64,000 nucleotides of DNA from Mesorhizobium sp. 1M-11 (GCF_001303895.1 NZ_LJSD01000029.1:124001-188000), one strand, 5' to 3'; counted from the first letter of the stretch, positions 8,725-18,036 are shown. Notes: a model not told the origin generated them from the letters alone. Numbers and translations are program-made.

Positions 8725-9953
8725 TCGCCGTGTCCCGCGATCATCATCGCCTCGAGCGCCAGACGCTCGGATTTCTTCAGCCGCTCCGATTCCGACTTCA
8801 ATTGGCCGCAGGCTGCGAGGATATCGCGGCCGCGCGGCGTGCGGATCGGCGAGGCATAGCCGGCATTGTTGATGAAATCGGCAAACTTCTCGATCGTCTC
8901 CCAGTCCGAACACTGGTAGTTGGTGCCGGGCCAGGGATTGAACGGGATCAGATTGATCTTGGCCGGGATGCCCTTGAGCAGCTGCACCAGCGCCTTGGCG
9001 TCTTCCAGGCTGTCGTTGACGTCCTTGAGCATCACATATTCGAAGGTGATGCGGCGCGCATTGGAAAGGCCGGGATATTTGCGGCAGGCGTCGATCAGGT
9101 CCTTCAACGGATACTTCTTGTTGATCGGCACCAGAAGGTCGCGCAGATCGTCATTCGACGCATGCAGCGAAATCGCCAGCATCACGCCGATCTCTTCGCC
9201 GGTGCGGAAGATTTCCGGCACCACGCCTGAGGTGGAAAGCGTGATGCGCCGCTTGGACAAGGCCAGTCCATCACCATCCGAAGCGATCAGCAGCGCCTGC
9301 TTCACCGCCTCGAAATTATAGAGCGGCTCGCCCATGCCCATCATGACGATGTTGGAGACCTTGCGGCCTTCGGCCGGCACGATGGCGCCGGCCGGCGTAT
9401 CGCGGTCCGGGAAATCGCCCAGCCGGTCGCGCGCGGTCAGCAGCTGCGCCAGGATCTCTTCCGCCGTCAGATTGCGCACCAGCTTCTGCGTGCCGGTGTG
9501 GCAGAAGGAGCATGTCAGAGTGCAGCCAACCTGGGAGGAGATGCAAAGCGTGCCGCGCCCCTCTTCAGGGATATAGACCGTCTCGATCTCCACCGGCCTG
9601 CCGGCGCCGCGTGGCGGAAAGCGGAACAGCCACTTGCGCGTGCCGTCCGACGAGATCTGCTCCTCGACGATTTCGGGACGGGCAATCGTAAAATGCTGCT
9701 CCAGTGCGGTGCGCAGGTCCTTCGAGATGTTGAACATCTGCGAGAACTCGGAAACGCCGCGCACATAGAGCCAGTGCCAGAGCTGCTGCACGCGCATCTT
9801 GGCCTGCTTTTCCGGCACGATGCCGGAGGCGACCAGCGCCTCGGCCATTTCAGCGCGGCTGAGACCGATCAGCGAGCCTTTTTGCGGCATGGCTGTACGT
9901 GCGGCCAGCGCGGCGCGCGTGTTGCCATCAGTGATATCGAGCGAAAGCGTCAT
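8721..9953 (-). CDS. rlmN: 23S rRNA (adenine(2503)-C(2))-methyltransferase RlmN
   Basis: Radical-SAM enzyme (410 aa) that methylates C2 of A2503 in 23S rRNA and A37 in some tRNAs. The Fe-S cluster motif CTLTCSFC (Cys at about 144, 148 and 151) lies in [24 protein letters not shown] and the substrate-side region [14 protein letters not shown] are typical. The second catalytic Cys is in LAACGQL near the C-terminus. ATG at 9951-9953. It is followed without a gap by a small membrane protein. Confidence 0.96.
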   Translation of the reverse strand: MTLSLDITDGNTRAALAARTAMPQKGSLIGLSRAEMAEALVASGIVPEKQAKMRVQQLWHWLYVRGVSEFSQMFNISKDLRTALEQHFTIARPEIVEEQISSDGTRKWLFRFPPRGAGRPVEIETVYIPEEGRGTLCISSQVGCTLTCSFCHTGTQKLVRNLTAEEILAQLLTARDRLGDFPDRDTPAGAIVPAEGRKVSNIVMMGMGEPLYNFEAVKQALLIASDGDGLALSKRRITLSTSGVVPEIFRTGEEIGVMLAISLHASNDDLRDLLVPINKKYPLKDLIDACRKYPGLSNARRITFEYVMLKDVNDSLEDAKALVQLLKGIPAKINLIPFNPWPGTNYQCSDWETIEKFADFINNAGYASPIRTPRGRDILAACGQLKSESERLKKSERLALEAMMIAGHGE

Positions 9954-10101
9954 GGCGATCTGGCTTGAACAGAAACAATCCTGGCTAGATAGGGTTCAGG
10001 GGCCACATATCACAGCTGCGGCATGGCGTCACGATGGCGTGATTAGCGACCGCTGGGCAGCCGCATCGAGATCGCTGTCGGCTCCATCGACAACCGTCGT
10101 C

Positions 10102-10136
10102 AAAAAGAAGGGCGGCCGGGTTTTTGACCCGGCCGG
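10102..10136 (-). terminator. rho-independent terminator after the IalB-like gene
   Basis: Read on the minus strand, a 9-bp stem CGGCCGGGT / ACCCGGCCG with loop CAAAA is followed by CCCTTCTTTTT. It lies about 30 bp downstream of the stop of the IalB-like gene at 10164 and is correctly oriented for it. Confidence 0.8.
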
Positions 10137-10163
10137 TTTCCGACATGTGGGAGATGTCTTGTT

Positions 10164-10667
10164 CTATTTGCAGCTGGCGATCGACTGCAGCGCCGCCGAA
10201 ATGCCCTTCAGCGAGAAGGTGTAGGACGTGGGATTGCCGCGGCCGGATTTGGCGGTGACCTTCATCTCCTTGCCTGTCTTCATCGCGGAAATCAGCACCG
10301 GTTCCTCGGCGGCGTTTTCGACCCAGGCCGACTTGCCGCGCGTGAACATCGAGAAGGACTTGTTGTCGATGGTGACGACGGCCTTCGAATTCTGCTGGAA
10401 ATTGTAGCCGGCAATGAACTGCGGCTCATACGAAACCTGCTGGCCCGGGCGCTGGCTGACGAAGAAGAACATGTCGCCATGGTCGAGCGTCGGCGGCTGC
10501 TTGTCGGTCGGGACGGTCAACACGTAGCACACCTTGCCGGTCTGCGCCTTGTAACTGTAGGTGCCCCAGGCATTGTGCTGGCCGATCTTGGTCGCTTGCT
10601 GCGCCAATGCCGGCGAGGCAACGGCAAGCAGGACCAGGCTGGTGGCTGTGAGGATCAATCCGCGCAT
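10164..10667 (-). CDS. invasion-associated locus B (IalB) family protein
   Basis: Periplasmic or outer-membrane-associated protein (167 aa) of the IalB family first named from Bartonella; most rhizobial members have no proven invasion role. A signal peptide covers residues 1-22 (VASPALAQ). The mature part has family features: an early Cys (GKVCYVL), the central FFVSQRPGQ segment and a C-terminal Cys (SIASCK), a likely disulphide pair. Monocistronic, with its own terminator at 10102-10136. Upstream, 10668-10933 (266 bp) shows no gene. Confidence 0.85.
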   Translation of the reverse strand: MRGLILTATSLVLLAVASPALAQQATKIGQHNAWGTYSYKAQTGKVCYVLTVPTDKQPPTLDHGDMFFFVSQRPGQQVSYEPQFIAGYNFQQNSKAVVTIDNKSFSMFTRGKSAWVENAAEEPVLISAMKTGKEMKVTAKSGRGNPTSYTFSLKGISAALQSIASCK

Positions 10668-10933
10668 CTTATTCCCTGTATTCCATACGGTGCGGGGCCA
10701 GGCGGACCCCCGCCCGCCGGTTCGCTTCAGTTTGATTTAATCTGGGTTACCAAAGGGTGAACTTTCGCGTGAAAAGAACACAGCCCTTGGAAACCGCCGC
10801 CAATTCCGTGCCTTGGCCGTCTTTTGGACAGGGTACGGTGTCCCGGCGCCGACTTGGAGAGCAGGAAAGCGGCAAGAGTTTGACTGGAATGCCGGACCGG
10901 AGCCGCAACAGCCGGGAGATGCGCGAAGCGGCG

Positions 10934-11296
10934 TCAGCCCTGCTCGGCGATCGCCTTGCGGGCCGCAAGCTTGTGAGCGGGCGTGATATGGGCGCGCACG
11001 GCACTGATCGCTGCGGTCAGAACCGCCACGTCATCGGTAAAGCCGATGCCGGCGACGATGTCGGGAATGGCATCCACCGGCAGCACGAAATAGGCGAGCG
11101 CGCCGAGCAGGATCGCCTTCACCTTGAAAGGCGTGTCCTTGTCCAGGGCGCAATAATAAGCCGCGACGAGATCTTCCATGAACGGAACCTGCCGCGCCGC
11201 TTTCTTGGCGGTCCGCCAGAATTTCGCACGCACATTGTCCTCGCCGATGACCTTGCCGTCGGGCCCGAAGAACTCGTAGTTGCTGCCTTGCACCAT
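10934..11296 (-). CDS. YkvA family (DUF1232) membrane protein
   Basis: A 120-aa protein with the DUF1232/YkvA core LLGALAYFVLPVDAIPDIVAGIGFTDD, in which the PxDxIPDxxxxxGxxDD pattern defines the family. A hydrophobic stretch precedes it and an amphipathic, basic N-terminal part (KAARQVPFMEDLVAAYY) precedes that. Function unknown; probably membrane-associated. ATG at 11294-11296. It is 84 bp downstream of the pterin dehydratase gene on the same strand and could share its transcript. Confidence 0.85.
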   Translation of the reverse strand: MVQGSNYEFFGPDGKVIGEDNVRAKFWRTAKKAARQVPFMEDLVAAYYCALDKDTPFKVKAILLGALAYFVLPVDAIPDIVAGIGFTDDVAVLTAAISAVRAHITPAHKLAARKAIAEQG

Positions 11297-11380
11297 CAGT
11301 GGTTCCCTCGCATCGCTGCGAAATGTGGGGACCGGCGCGATCCTTCACAAGATGCAACCGTTTCAGTCGATTCAATCGAC

Positions 11381-11677
11381 TCAGTTACCCGCGAAGCGGT
11401 CCATCTTCTTGGCCAGTTCGAAATCGAGCGCCGTCAGCCCCCCGACATCATGGGTGTTCAGCGTGACATCGACCGTCTTGTAGACATTCGACCAGTCGGG
11501 ATGATGATCCATTTTTTCGGCTGCCAGCGCTGAACGCGTCATGAAGGCGAAGGCCTCCGAAAAATTCTTGAATTCGAATCTGCGGCGGATCGACTTCCCG
11601 TCGGCGGCGAGCGTCCAGTTCTCGAGTCCGGCCAGAAGCGCGGCAATGGCCTGTCCGTCCAATTTTTCTCTCGTCAT
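11381..11677 (-). CDS. phhB: 4a-hydroxytetrahydrobiopterin dehydratase
   Basis: Pterin-4a-carbinolamine dehydratase (98 aa, normal length), which recycles the cofactor of aromatic amino-acid hydroxylases. The active-site motif EKMDHHPDW lies at about residues 54-62 and the third His in LNTHD at about 75. ATG at 11675-11677 gives the standard N-terminus MTREKLDG. A longer reading frame runs upstream into a palindromic repeat (11694-11795) and is discounted. No phenylalanine hydroxylase gene is in the window. Confidence 0.9.
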   Translation of the reverse strand: MTREKLDGQAIAALLAGLENWTLAADGKSIRRRFEFKNFSEAFAFMTRSALAAEKMDHHPDWSNVYKTVDVTLNTHDVGGLTALDFELAKKMDRFAGN

Positions 11678-11693
11678 GGCTTGCTTCCGTGCT

Positions 11694-11795
11694 ATCGCGG
11701 TTAGGCATGTCGCGCAAAAGTGCTTAGCGGTTTTGCGATGACGACATGCGCAAAAACAAAACCTGACGCGCAAGAAGCGAAGCTGAAATCGCGAT
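11694..11795. repeat. palindromic intergenic repeat, family B
   Basis: A roughly 100-bp element between two divergent genes. It has terminal ATCGCG/CGCGAT (11694-11699 and about 11788-11795) and a strong nested hairpin: GCATGTCG (11705-11712) pairs with CGACATGC (11742-11749), and CGCAAAA (11713-11719) with TTTTGCG (11731-11737). The core GCAAAAGTGCTTAGCGG is nearly identical to the core of family A elsewhere in the window, so the two families appear related. Confidence 0.7.
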
Positions 11796-11829
11796 GTGCA
11801 TCAGAACTGGCAGGATAACGTAGCGTCGG

Positions 11830-12363
11830 ATGCGCGTGGAACCCCAAAAATCGACCCTCCCAAGATCGGTCCTTTTTGTCTGTCTCGGCAACATCTGCCG
11901 CTCGCCGCTGGCCGAAGGTGTCTTCAGGGAGGTCTTGGTCACGCGCGGGATGGAGCGGAATTTCCTGCTCGATTCGGCTGGCACCGGCGGCTGGCACGCC
12001 GGCTCGGCGCCGGATCCGCGTTCCATCGAAATCGCCGCGCGCCATGGCATCGACATTTCCGGGCAGAAGGCGCGCAAGGTTTCTCGGGAAGATTTCGCCC
12101 GCTTCGATCTGATCTTCGGCATGGACCGGTCGAACGTCGCCGATCTCAAGGCCATTGCACCTGAGGCGGCGCAGGGTCGTATCCAGCTCTTCCTGGAATT
12201 CGCCGGCGACCCCAGCCGTGAGGTGCCGGATCCTTATTATGGCGGGCCGGAAGGCTTCGCTTCGGTCTACCGCATGATCCGCGAGGCGTCGGAGGCCATC
12301 GCCACCCGATTGGATGGGCGCGTCGCGGCATCCGAAAGCGGCCACGCTTCCTCGACGATGTAA
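11830..12363 (+). CDS. low-molecular-weight protein-tyrosine phosphatase
   Basis: Cytoplasmic phosphatase (177 aa) of the LMW-PTP/arsenate-reductase-like family. The P-loop VCLGNICRSP gives Cys18, Arg24 and Ser25 of the CX5RS motif; the general-acid Asp is in PDPYYGG near residue 135. The N-terminus has about ten residues before the core and the C-terminus extends about 20 beyond the usual 155-160. The last 97 bp overlap the convergent thpR gene, so the long C-terminus may be partly non-essential. The target is unknown; such enzymes often act on exopolysaccharide tyrosine kinases in rhizobia. Confidence 0.9.
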   Translation: MRVEPQKSTLPRSVLFVCLGNICRSPLAEGVFREVLVTRGMERNFLLDSAGTGGWHAGSAPDPRSIEIAARHGIDISGQKARKVSREDFARFDLIFGMDRSNVADLKAIAPEAAQGRIQLFLEFAGDPSREVPDPYYGGPEGFASVYRMIREASEAIATRLDGRVAASESGHASSTM

Positions 12364-12863
12364 GGTCCGCCGCCAACCGAATCGCGCGACGACATCAGCA
12401 CAAAACGACCGACCCTGAAGGGCATGGCGGCGAAATTGCCGCGCGCGGACAGATAGCCGGCAACCTCCTGCGGGCTGGAATTGCGCAGTCTCGCCAATGT
12501 GACATGTGGCGTGAACTTGCGTGGATCGGTCGGCACGCCAAGCCGTTTGCAAATGCGGTCGATGTCGGCCTGCAGCAGATTGAGGTCTGGCGATGGGATG
12601 ACGCCGGCCCATACCGCATGTGGCTTCTTCTGCCCGAAGGCGCCAACACCGCAGAGGGTCAACGAAAACGCGGAGCGGTCGATGCGGTCCAGCGCATTGG
12701 CAACCTCGTCGGCGACGTGACCTTCGACATCGCCGATGAAGCGCAACGTCAGATGGTAGTTTTCGACATCGATCCAGCGGGCGCCGGGCAGGCCGCCCCT
12801 GAGCAGGGAGAGCGAAAGCGCCGCATCGCGCGGAATTTCGAGGGCCGTGAAAAGACGTGGCAT
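12267..12863 (-). CDS. thpR: RNA 2',3'-cyclic phosphodiesterase
   Basis: 2H-phosphoesterase (198 aa) that opens 2',3'-cyclic phosphate RNA ends; the family is also known as 2'-5' RNA ligase. The two catalytic HxTx motifs are HLTLRF at about residues 37-42 and HVTLARL at about 120-126. ATG at 12861-12863 gives MPRLFTALEI, the normal family start; about 16 extra upstream codons are unlikely. The C-terminal tail of about 30 residues is encoded in the 97-bp convergent overlap with the phosphatase gene and may vary between relatives. Confidence 0.9.
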   Translation of the reverse strand: MPRLFTALEIPRDAALSLSLLRGGLPGARWIDVENYHLTLRFIGDVEGHVADEVANALDRIDRSAFSLTLCGVGAFGQKKPHAVWAGVIPSPDLNLLQADIDRICKRLGVPTDPRKFTPHVTLARLRNSSPQEVAGYLSARGNFAAMPFRVGRFVLMSSRDSVGGGPYIVEEAWPLSDAATRPSNRVAMASDASRIMR

Positions 12864-12980
12864 AGGGAGCCTCCTGTCCTCGAATCGAACTCTCGATTCA
12901 CAGCGAATCACTGAAAAGCGGCGGGAGCAAGGGGTTTATTTCACGATACCCAGGCGCCAGCCGCCGATCCCGCAGCCGGC

Positions 12981-13619
12981 TCAGGACTTTGCCGGCAGTG
13001 CCTTGATCGCTTTTTCGACCGCGGGAAGGATACGCTCGACGATCACGTCGATACCCTTTGCATTGGGATGCATCTTGTCCTCCAACTGCAAGGCAGGGTT
13101 GCCGGCGACGCCGTCCAGAAAGAACGGATAGAAAGCCACGCCGTATTTTTCGGCCAGCCGCGGATAGAGTGTGCCAAACGCTTCACCATAGGCATGACCG
13201 AGATTGGGAGCGGCCAGCATGCCGGCCAGCAGGACAGGAATCTTACGCTCCTTCAATCGTGCCAGCATCTTGTCCAGGTTGTCCTCGATCATTTGCGGAT
13301 CGATGCCGCGCAGCATGTCGTTACCGCCGATCTCGAGGACGACCAGCCTGGTGCCATCGGGAACCGACCAATCGAGCCGAGCGCGGCCACCACTGGAGGT
13401 ATCGCCTGAAACCCCCGCATTGGCGACGACGACGTCATAACCCTTGGCCCGCAACGCTGCCTGCAGCCGCTCGGTGAAGGCTTCGCCGGGGGCAAGGCCG
13501 AAGCCCGCCATCAGGCTGTCGCCGAACCCGACGATCTGGACTTGTTCGGCCCGAACGGGTGAAGTCAGCACGAACGCAAGGAAAAGCGCGACAAAAGCAG
13601 TCAGATGTTTGAAAGCCAT
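12981..13619 (-). CDS. SGNH-hydrolase arylesterase (TesA-like)
   Basis: Secreted GDSL esterase/lysophospholipase-like enzyme (212 aa). The signal peptide ends near residue 24 (SPVRA). Block I is VGFGDSLMAGFG with Ser at about 35, block II NAGVSGDTSSGG, block III IGGNDMLRG and block V EDKMHPNAKG with the Asp and His of the triad. It is divergent, with a 61-bp gap, from an ABC exporter gene pair. This arrangement (tesA beside ybbA-ybbP) is also found in E. coli, which supports the assignment. Confidence 0.92.
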   Translation of the reverse strand: MAFKHLTAFVALFLAFVLTSPVRAEQVQIVGFGDSLMAGFGLAPGEAFTERLQAALRAKGYDVVVANAGVSGDTSSGGRARLDWSVPDGTRLVVLEIGGNDMLRGIDPQMIEDNLDKMLARLKERKIPVLLAGMLAAPNLGHAYGEAFGTLYPRLAEKYGVAFYPFFLDGVAGNPALQLEDKMHPNAKGIDVIVERILPAVEKAIKALPAKS

Positions 13620-13680
13620 GCGACAGAACCCATATCACCGGGGCAGTCCTGCCCACATTCCTCCCATATAGGACAATTTC

Positions 13681-14379
13681 GTGACTGATGCCGCCATCCA
13701 GCTGAGGGACGTGTCGCTAACGCTGGGCGAGGGCGCTTCGTCGGTGCATGTGCTCAAGGGAATCAGCCTCGATGTCGCCCCTGGCGAAGCCACAGGCATC
13801 GTCGGGCCGTCCGGTTCGGGCAAGTCTACTCTCCTGATGGTGTTGGCCGGGCTGGAACGTGTGGATGCGGGAACGGTGCGCATCGCGGGCGAATTGCTGA
13901 ACGGCAAGAACGAGGACCAGATCGCGGCCTTCCGTGGCCGCAATGTCGGCATCGTCTTCCAGTCCTTTCATCTCATCCCCAACATGACGGCGCTTGAAAA
14001 TGTCGCCGTGCCGCTCGAACTGGCTGGCGCCGCCGATCCGTTCGGCGTTGCCGCTCGTGAACTGGCGGCCGTTGGCCTTGCCGATCGCGTCACCCATTAT
14101 CCGGGCGAGCTTTCGGGTGGCGAGCAGCAACGCGTGGCGATCGCGAGAGCACTCGCCCCCTCGCCGCGCATCCTGATTGCCGACGAGCCCACCGGCAATC
14201 TCGACCAGGCCACCGGCAAGCAGGTAGCCGATCTGCTTTTCGCAAAAGCAGCCGAGCGCGCCATGACGCTGGTTCTGGTCACCCATGATCCTTCCCTGGC
14301 GGCTCGCTGCACGCGGCAGGTGGCAATGCGCTCCGGCCGCATCGAAGCCGATGCCGCTCCAGTGAAGATCCCGGCCTAA
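13681..14379 (+). CDS. ABC transporter ATP-binding protein (YbbA/LolD-like)
   Basis: ATPase (232 aa) of the MacB/LolD-type ABC subfamily. Walker A GPSGSGKST is at residues 42-50, the Q-loop in VFQSFHLIPNMTALENV, the signature LSGGEQQRVAIARAL near 141-155 and Walker B LIADEPTGNLD. GTG start at 13681. It sits 11 bp before a large FtsX-like permease and divergent from the TesA-like esterase, matching the ybbA-ybbP/tesA group. The transported substrate is unknown; export or lipoprotein-type extrusion is inferred from the subfamily. Confidence 0.92.
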   Translation: MTDAAIQLRDVSLTLGEGASSVHVLKGISLDVAPGEATGIVGPSGSGKSTLLMVLAGLERVDAGTVRIAGELLNGKNEDQIAAFRGRNVGIVFQSFHLIPNMTALENVAVPLELAGAADPFGVAARELAAVGLADRVTHYPGELSGGEQQRVAIARALAPSPRILIADEPTGNLDQATGKQVADLLFAKAAERAMTLVLVTHDPSLAARCTRQVAMRSGRIEADAAPVKIPA

Positions 14380-14390
14380 AGGACCGGCGA

Positions 14391-16967
14391 ATGACGGATA
14401 GCGGCCCCGCCCGACCGGTTTCACCAGCCAGAACCCTGGCTCTGGCGATTCGTTTTTCAGTGCGCGAGATGCGTGGCGGCCTTTCCGGGTTCCTGATTTT
14501 CCTCGCCTGCATTGCGCTCGGTGTCGCGGCCATCGGCGGCGTCAATTCGGTGGCGCGCTCGATTTCGGACGGTGTCGCTGCCCAGGGTCAAACGCTGCTT
14601 GGTGGTGACATCCGCTTCCAACTCAACCAGCGCGAGGCAAATTCGGCGGAGCGGGCTTTTCTCGATGGATTGGGCGCGGTCTCGGAAAGCTCCGGCATGC
14701 GTTCGATGGCGCGTCTGCCGGACGGCTCCGACCAGGCGCTGGTCGAGGCCAAGGCGGTTGACGGCGCCTATCCGCTCTACGGTGATTTGCAGACCGAGCC
14801 CAGTCTTGCGCGCGGAGACTTGTTTGGGGAAGTGGCCGGCGTTTTCGGAGCGGCGGCACCTGACCTGTTGTTCGAACGTCTGCATCTGCAGCTCGGCGAC
14901 TCCATCAAGCTCGGCAACGCGACATTCGAGCTGCGCGCCAGGCTGACCGGTGAACCGGACGCGGTATCGGACGGCTTCGGTTTCGCACCCCGCCTGCTCA
15001 TCTCGCGAGAAGGGCTCGCCGCTTCCGGGCTCGTTCAGCCCGGCAGTCTGGTGGAGAACGCCTACAAAGTGCGTCTGCCTCGGAATGCCCGCGAAGCCGA
15101 TATCGAAACCATCCGCCGGCAGGCAACGGAGAAATTCCCGGAAGCGGGCTGGTCCATCCGCAATCGCACCAATGCGGCACCGGCCCTGGCATCGAATATC
15201 GAACGCTTTTCGCAGTTCCTGACGCTGGTGGGGCTGACGGCGCTGGTGGTCGGCGGCGTCGGCGTCGCCAATGCCGTGCGTGCCTATCTGGACGGCAAGC
15301 GTTCGGTGATCGCCACCTTCAAGAGCCTCGGCGCTTCCGGCGGTTTCGTTTTCACCGTCTACCTGGTGCAGATTCTGATAATCTCAGGGCTCGGCATCAC
15401 AGTCGGTCTCGTGCTCGGCGCGGCGATGCCCTTCGCGGCGAGTGCGGCATTGCAATCGGTCATTCCGATACCGGCGGAAGGCGGCTTCTATCCCGCTTCA
15501 CTGGCGCTTGCGGCGCTTTTCGGCGTGATGGTGACGCTTGTCTTCGCGCTCCTTCCGCTCGGGCGTGCCCGCAACGTGCCAGCCACTGCCCTGTTTCGCG
15601 AAATGGGCTTCGAAAGTACCGGATTGCCACGTTTGCCCTATGTGGCAACCGCATCTGTCATTGCAGTCGCACTGGCAGCGCTCGCGGTGTTCATGGCGAA
15701 CGATCGTCGCATAGCAGCAATCTTCGTCGGCGCGACGGTGTTTTCGTTCCTTGTGCTGCGGGTCGTCAGCGCGCTCGTCCAATTCCTCGCCAGGAAGAGC
15801 CCGCGGGTGCGTTCCACGGCGTTGCGGCTCGCCGTCGGCAACATCCATAGACCAGGTGCGCTCACGCCTTCGGTCGTGCTGTCATTAGGGCTGGGGCTGA
15901 CACTGCTGGTTACGCTGGCACTGATCGACGGCAACCTCCGGCGCCAGATCGGCGGCAGCCTGCCCGAACGCGCGCCCAATTTCTTCTTCGTCGATATCCA
16001 GGCGGCCGACGTCGATGCCTTCGCCGCCCTGGTCGGCAAGGAGGCCCCGGCAGGCGCGCTGGCCAAGGTACCGATGCTGCGCGGCCGGCTCATGGCCCTG
16101 AATGGCGTTCCCGTGGACAAGGTCAAGGTACAGCCGGAAGGCGCCTGGGTTCTGAGAGGCGACCGCGGCGTCACCTATGCCGCCGTCAAACCGGAAAACG
16201 CCACGCTGATCGAAGGCACATGGTGGCCGGCCGACTATCAGGACGAACCGCTGGTTTCCTTCTCCGCCGACGAGGCGAAGGCGCTTGGCTTGAAACTCAA
16301 TGACACCGTGACGGTCAACGTGCTCGGCCGCAACATTACGGCCAGGATCGCCAGCTTCCGCCGCGTGCAATGGGAAAGCATGGGTATCAATTTCGTCATG
16401 GTGTTCTCGCCCAACACCTTCGCCGGCGCGCCGCATTCCTGGCTGGCCACGCTGTCGGACAAATCGGCGACCGTTGCGGATGATGCCCGCCTGCTCAATG
16501 CGGTGACGCGCGCCTATCCGACGGTGACCACCGTTCGGGTCAAGGACGCGCTCGACGTCGTCAACCAGCTCGTCGGCCAGATCGGCACGGCTATCCGTGC
16601 CGCCGCCGGCGTGGCGCTGGTCGCCTCGGTGCTGGTGCTGGCAGGGGCGCTGGCCGCCGGCAACCGGGCCCGTGTACACGACGCTGTGGTGCTGAAGACG
16701 CTGGGCGCCACGCGGCGCACGCTGATCGCCGCCTTTTCGCTGGAATACATGCTGATCGGCCTGGCCACCGCCATCTTCGCCCTTTTTGCCGGCGGCATGG
16801 CGGCATGGTTCGTGATCTCGAATGTCATGACGCTGCCTTGGATGTTCCTGCCCGAAGTGGCCATCGGTACGATCTTGCTTTCCCTGATCGTCACCGTCGG
16901 CATCGGTCTCGCCGGCACATGGCGAATCCTCGGACAGAAGGCAGCGCCGGTGCTGCGCAGCCTTTGA
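14391..16967 (+). CDS. FtsX-like ABC transporter permease (YbbP-like)
   Basis: Large inner-membrane permease of 858 aa. An N-terminal membrane segment (about 27-50) is followed by a periplasmic domain of about 200 residues, then three helices of a first FtsX domain (about 265-400), further helices (about 420-470), a second periplasmic domain, and a second FtsX domain with three helices at 730-855. The two FtsX domains on one chain match the YbbP architecture. Partner of the ATPase 11 bp upstream. The window shows no periplasmic adaptor. A hairpin terminator follows at 17011-17045. Confidence 0.9.
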   Translation: MTDSGPARPVSPARTLALAIRFSVREMRGGLSGFLIFLACIALGVAAIGGVNSVARSISDGVAAQGQTLLGGDIRFQLNQREANSAERAFLDGLGAVSESSGMRSMARLPDGSDQALVEAKAVDGAYPLYGDLQTEPSLARGDLFGEVAGVFGAAAPDLLFERLHLQLGDSIKLGNATFELRARLTGEPDAVSDGFGFAPRLLISREGLAASGLVQPGSLVENAYKVRLPRNAREADIETIRRQATEKFPEAGWSIRNRTNAAPALASNIERFSQFLTLVGLTALVVGGVGVANAVRAYLDGKRSVIATFKSLGASGGFVFTVYLVQILIISGLGITVGLVLGAAMPFAASAALQSVIPIPAEGGFYPASLALAALFGVMVTLVFALLPLGRARNVPATALFREMGFESTGLPRLPYVATASVIAVALAALAVFMANDRRIAAIFVGATVFSFLVLRVVSALVQFLARKSPRVRSTALRLAVGNIHRPGALTPSVVLSLGLGLTLLVTLALIDGNLRRQIGGSLPERAPNFFFVDIQAADVDAFAALVGKEAPAGALAKVPMLRGRLMALNGVPVDKVKVQPEGAWVLRGDRGVTYAAVKPENATLIEGTWWPADYQDEPLVSFSADEAKALGLKLNDTVTVNVLGRNITARIASFRRVQWESMGINFVMVFSPNTFAGAPHSWLATLSDKSATVADDARLLNAVTRAYPTVTTVRVKDALDVVNQLVGQIGTAIRAAAGVALVASVLVLAGALAAGNRARVHDAVVLKTLGATRRTLIAAFSLEYMLIGLATAIFALFAGGMAAWFVISNVMTLPWMFLPEVAIGTILLSLIVTVGIGLAGTWRILGQKAAPVLRSL

Positions 16968-17010
16968 CGGCTGAGCGCCCTGCCGAAGATTTTGATTAAT
17001 TTTCGGTAAG

Positions 17011-17045
17011 AAAAGGCCTGTTTTAGCGAAAAACGATGGCCTTTT
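17011..17045 (+). terminator. AT-flanked hairpin, probable terminator
   Basis: AAAAGGCC (17011-17018) pairs perfectly with GGCCTTTT (17038-17045), and inside it GTTTT pairs with AAAAC. The U-rich right arm and A-rich left arm suit a bidirectional terminator after the permease gene. An alternative shorter hairpin ATGGCC-TTTT-GGCCAT overlaps it at 17036-17051. Confidence 0.55.
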
Positions 17046-17198
17046 GGCCATTCACAAAGCGTTGCAGGCCGTTACGGTCTTGTTCTTGTCGACAATAACC
17101 CTCATATTTCGGGCAGGCATGCTGGAGCCCCGCCAGCGGCGCCTGGGTTTCGTTGGAGGAACCTGACACCCGACGGGGCAGAGCTACAGAGGAATCCC

Positions 17199-17978
17199 AT
17201 GTCTGACTTCCGCAACTATCAAACGCGTAGCGTGCCGGTTGGAAGCCGTGCCGACGCCGGCATCGACGAAGGCCTGCGCGCTTATATGCTCAAGGTCTAC
17301 AACCTTATGGGCCTTGGTCTGCTGATCACGGGCCTTGCCGCTGTCGGTACCGTCATGCTGGCCACCACGACCGACCCTGCCTCGGCCGTCGCCACGCTGC
17401 CGAACGGCGATATGCTGACGTCGTTCGGTTACGCCATCTTCGCCTCGCCGCTGCGCTGGGTCGTCATGCTTGCCCCGCTTGCCGCGGTGTTCTTCCTGTC
17501 GTTCCGCGTGCAGTCGATGAGCGTTTCGGCCGCGCAGACCACCTTCTGGGTCTACGCCGGCCTGGTTGGCCTGTCGCTGTCGTCGATCTTCCTCGTCTAC
17601 ACGACGGCATCGATCTCGCAGACTTTCTTCGCCACCGCGGCCGCCTTCGGCGCGCTGTCGCTCTATGGCTACACCACCAAGCGTGACCTGACCGCGATGG
17701 GCTCGTTCCTGATCATGGGCGTGTTCGGTCTGATCATCGCCTCGGTCATCAACATCTTCCTGCAGTCGTCCGCGCTGTCCTTCGCCGTCTCGGCGATCGG
17801 CGTTCTGGTGTTCGCCGGCCTCACCGCCTACGACACCCAGAAGATCAAGGAGATGTATTACGAGAACGACGACACGCTCGTCGCCGGCCGCAAGGCCATC
17901 ATGGGCGCGCTGTCGCTCTATCTCGACTTCATCAACATGTTCATGTTCCTGCTGCAGTTCATGGGCGACCGTCGCTAA
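17199..17978 (+). CDS. Bax inhibitor-1/YccA family membrane protein
   Basis: Integral membrane protein (259 aa) with about seven hydrophobic helices after a polar N-terminus of about 30 residues. The BI-1/YccA features are NLMGLGLLITGLAA near the first helix, the central QTTFWVYAGLVGLSLSSIF, and the C-terminal GLTAYDTQKIKEMYYE followed by SLYLDFINMFMFLL. In E. coli YccA interacts with the FtsH protease; eukaryotic relatives conduct calcium. Its role here is untested. ATG at 17199; a strong terminator follows. Confidence 0.93.
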   Translation: MSDFRNYQTRSVPVGSRADAGIDEGLRAYMLKVYNLMGLGLLITGLAAVGTVMLATTTDPASAVATLPNGDMLTSFGYAIFASPLRWVVMLAPLAAVFFLSFRVQSMSVSAAQTTFWVYAGLVGLSLSSIFLVYTTASISQTFFATAAAFGALSLYGYTTKRDLTAMGSFLIMGVFGLIIASVINIFLQSSALSFAVSAIGVLVFAGLTAYDTQKIKEMYYENDDTLVAGRKAIMGALSLYLDFINMFMFLLQFMGDRR

Positions 17979-18003
17979 GACGGGTCCTGGACCAGCGAAA
18001 TCG

Positions 18004-18036
18004 AAGGGGCGGCCCAACGGCCGCCCCTTTTCTTTT
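18004..18036 (+). terminator. rho-independent terminator
   Basis: A perfect 9-bp stem GGGGCGGCC (18006-18014) / GGCCGCCCC (18019-18027), loop CAAC, followed by TTTTCTTTT. It ends the Bax-inhibitor-like gene. Confidence 0.93.
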
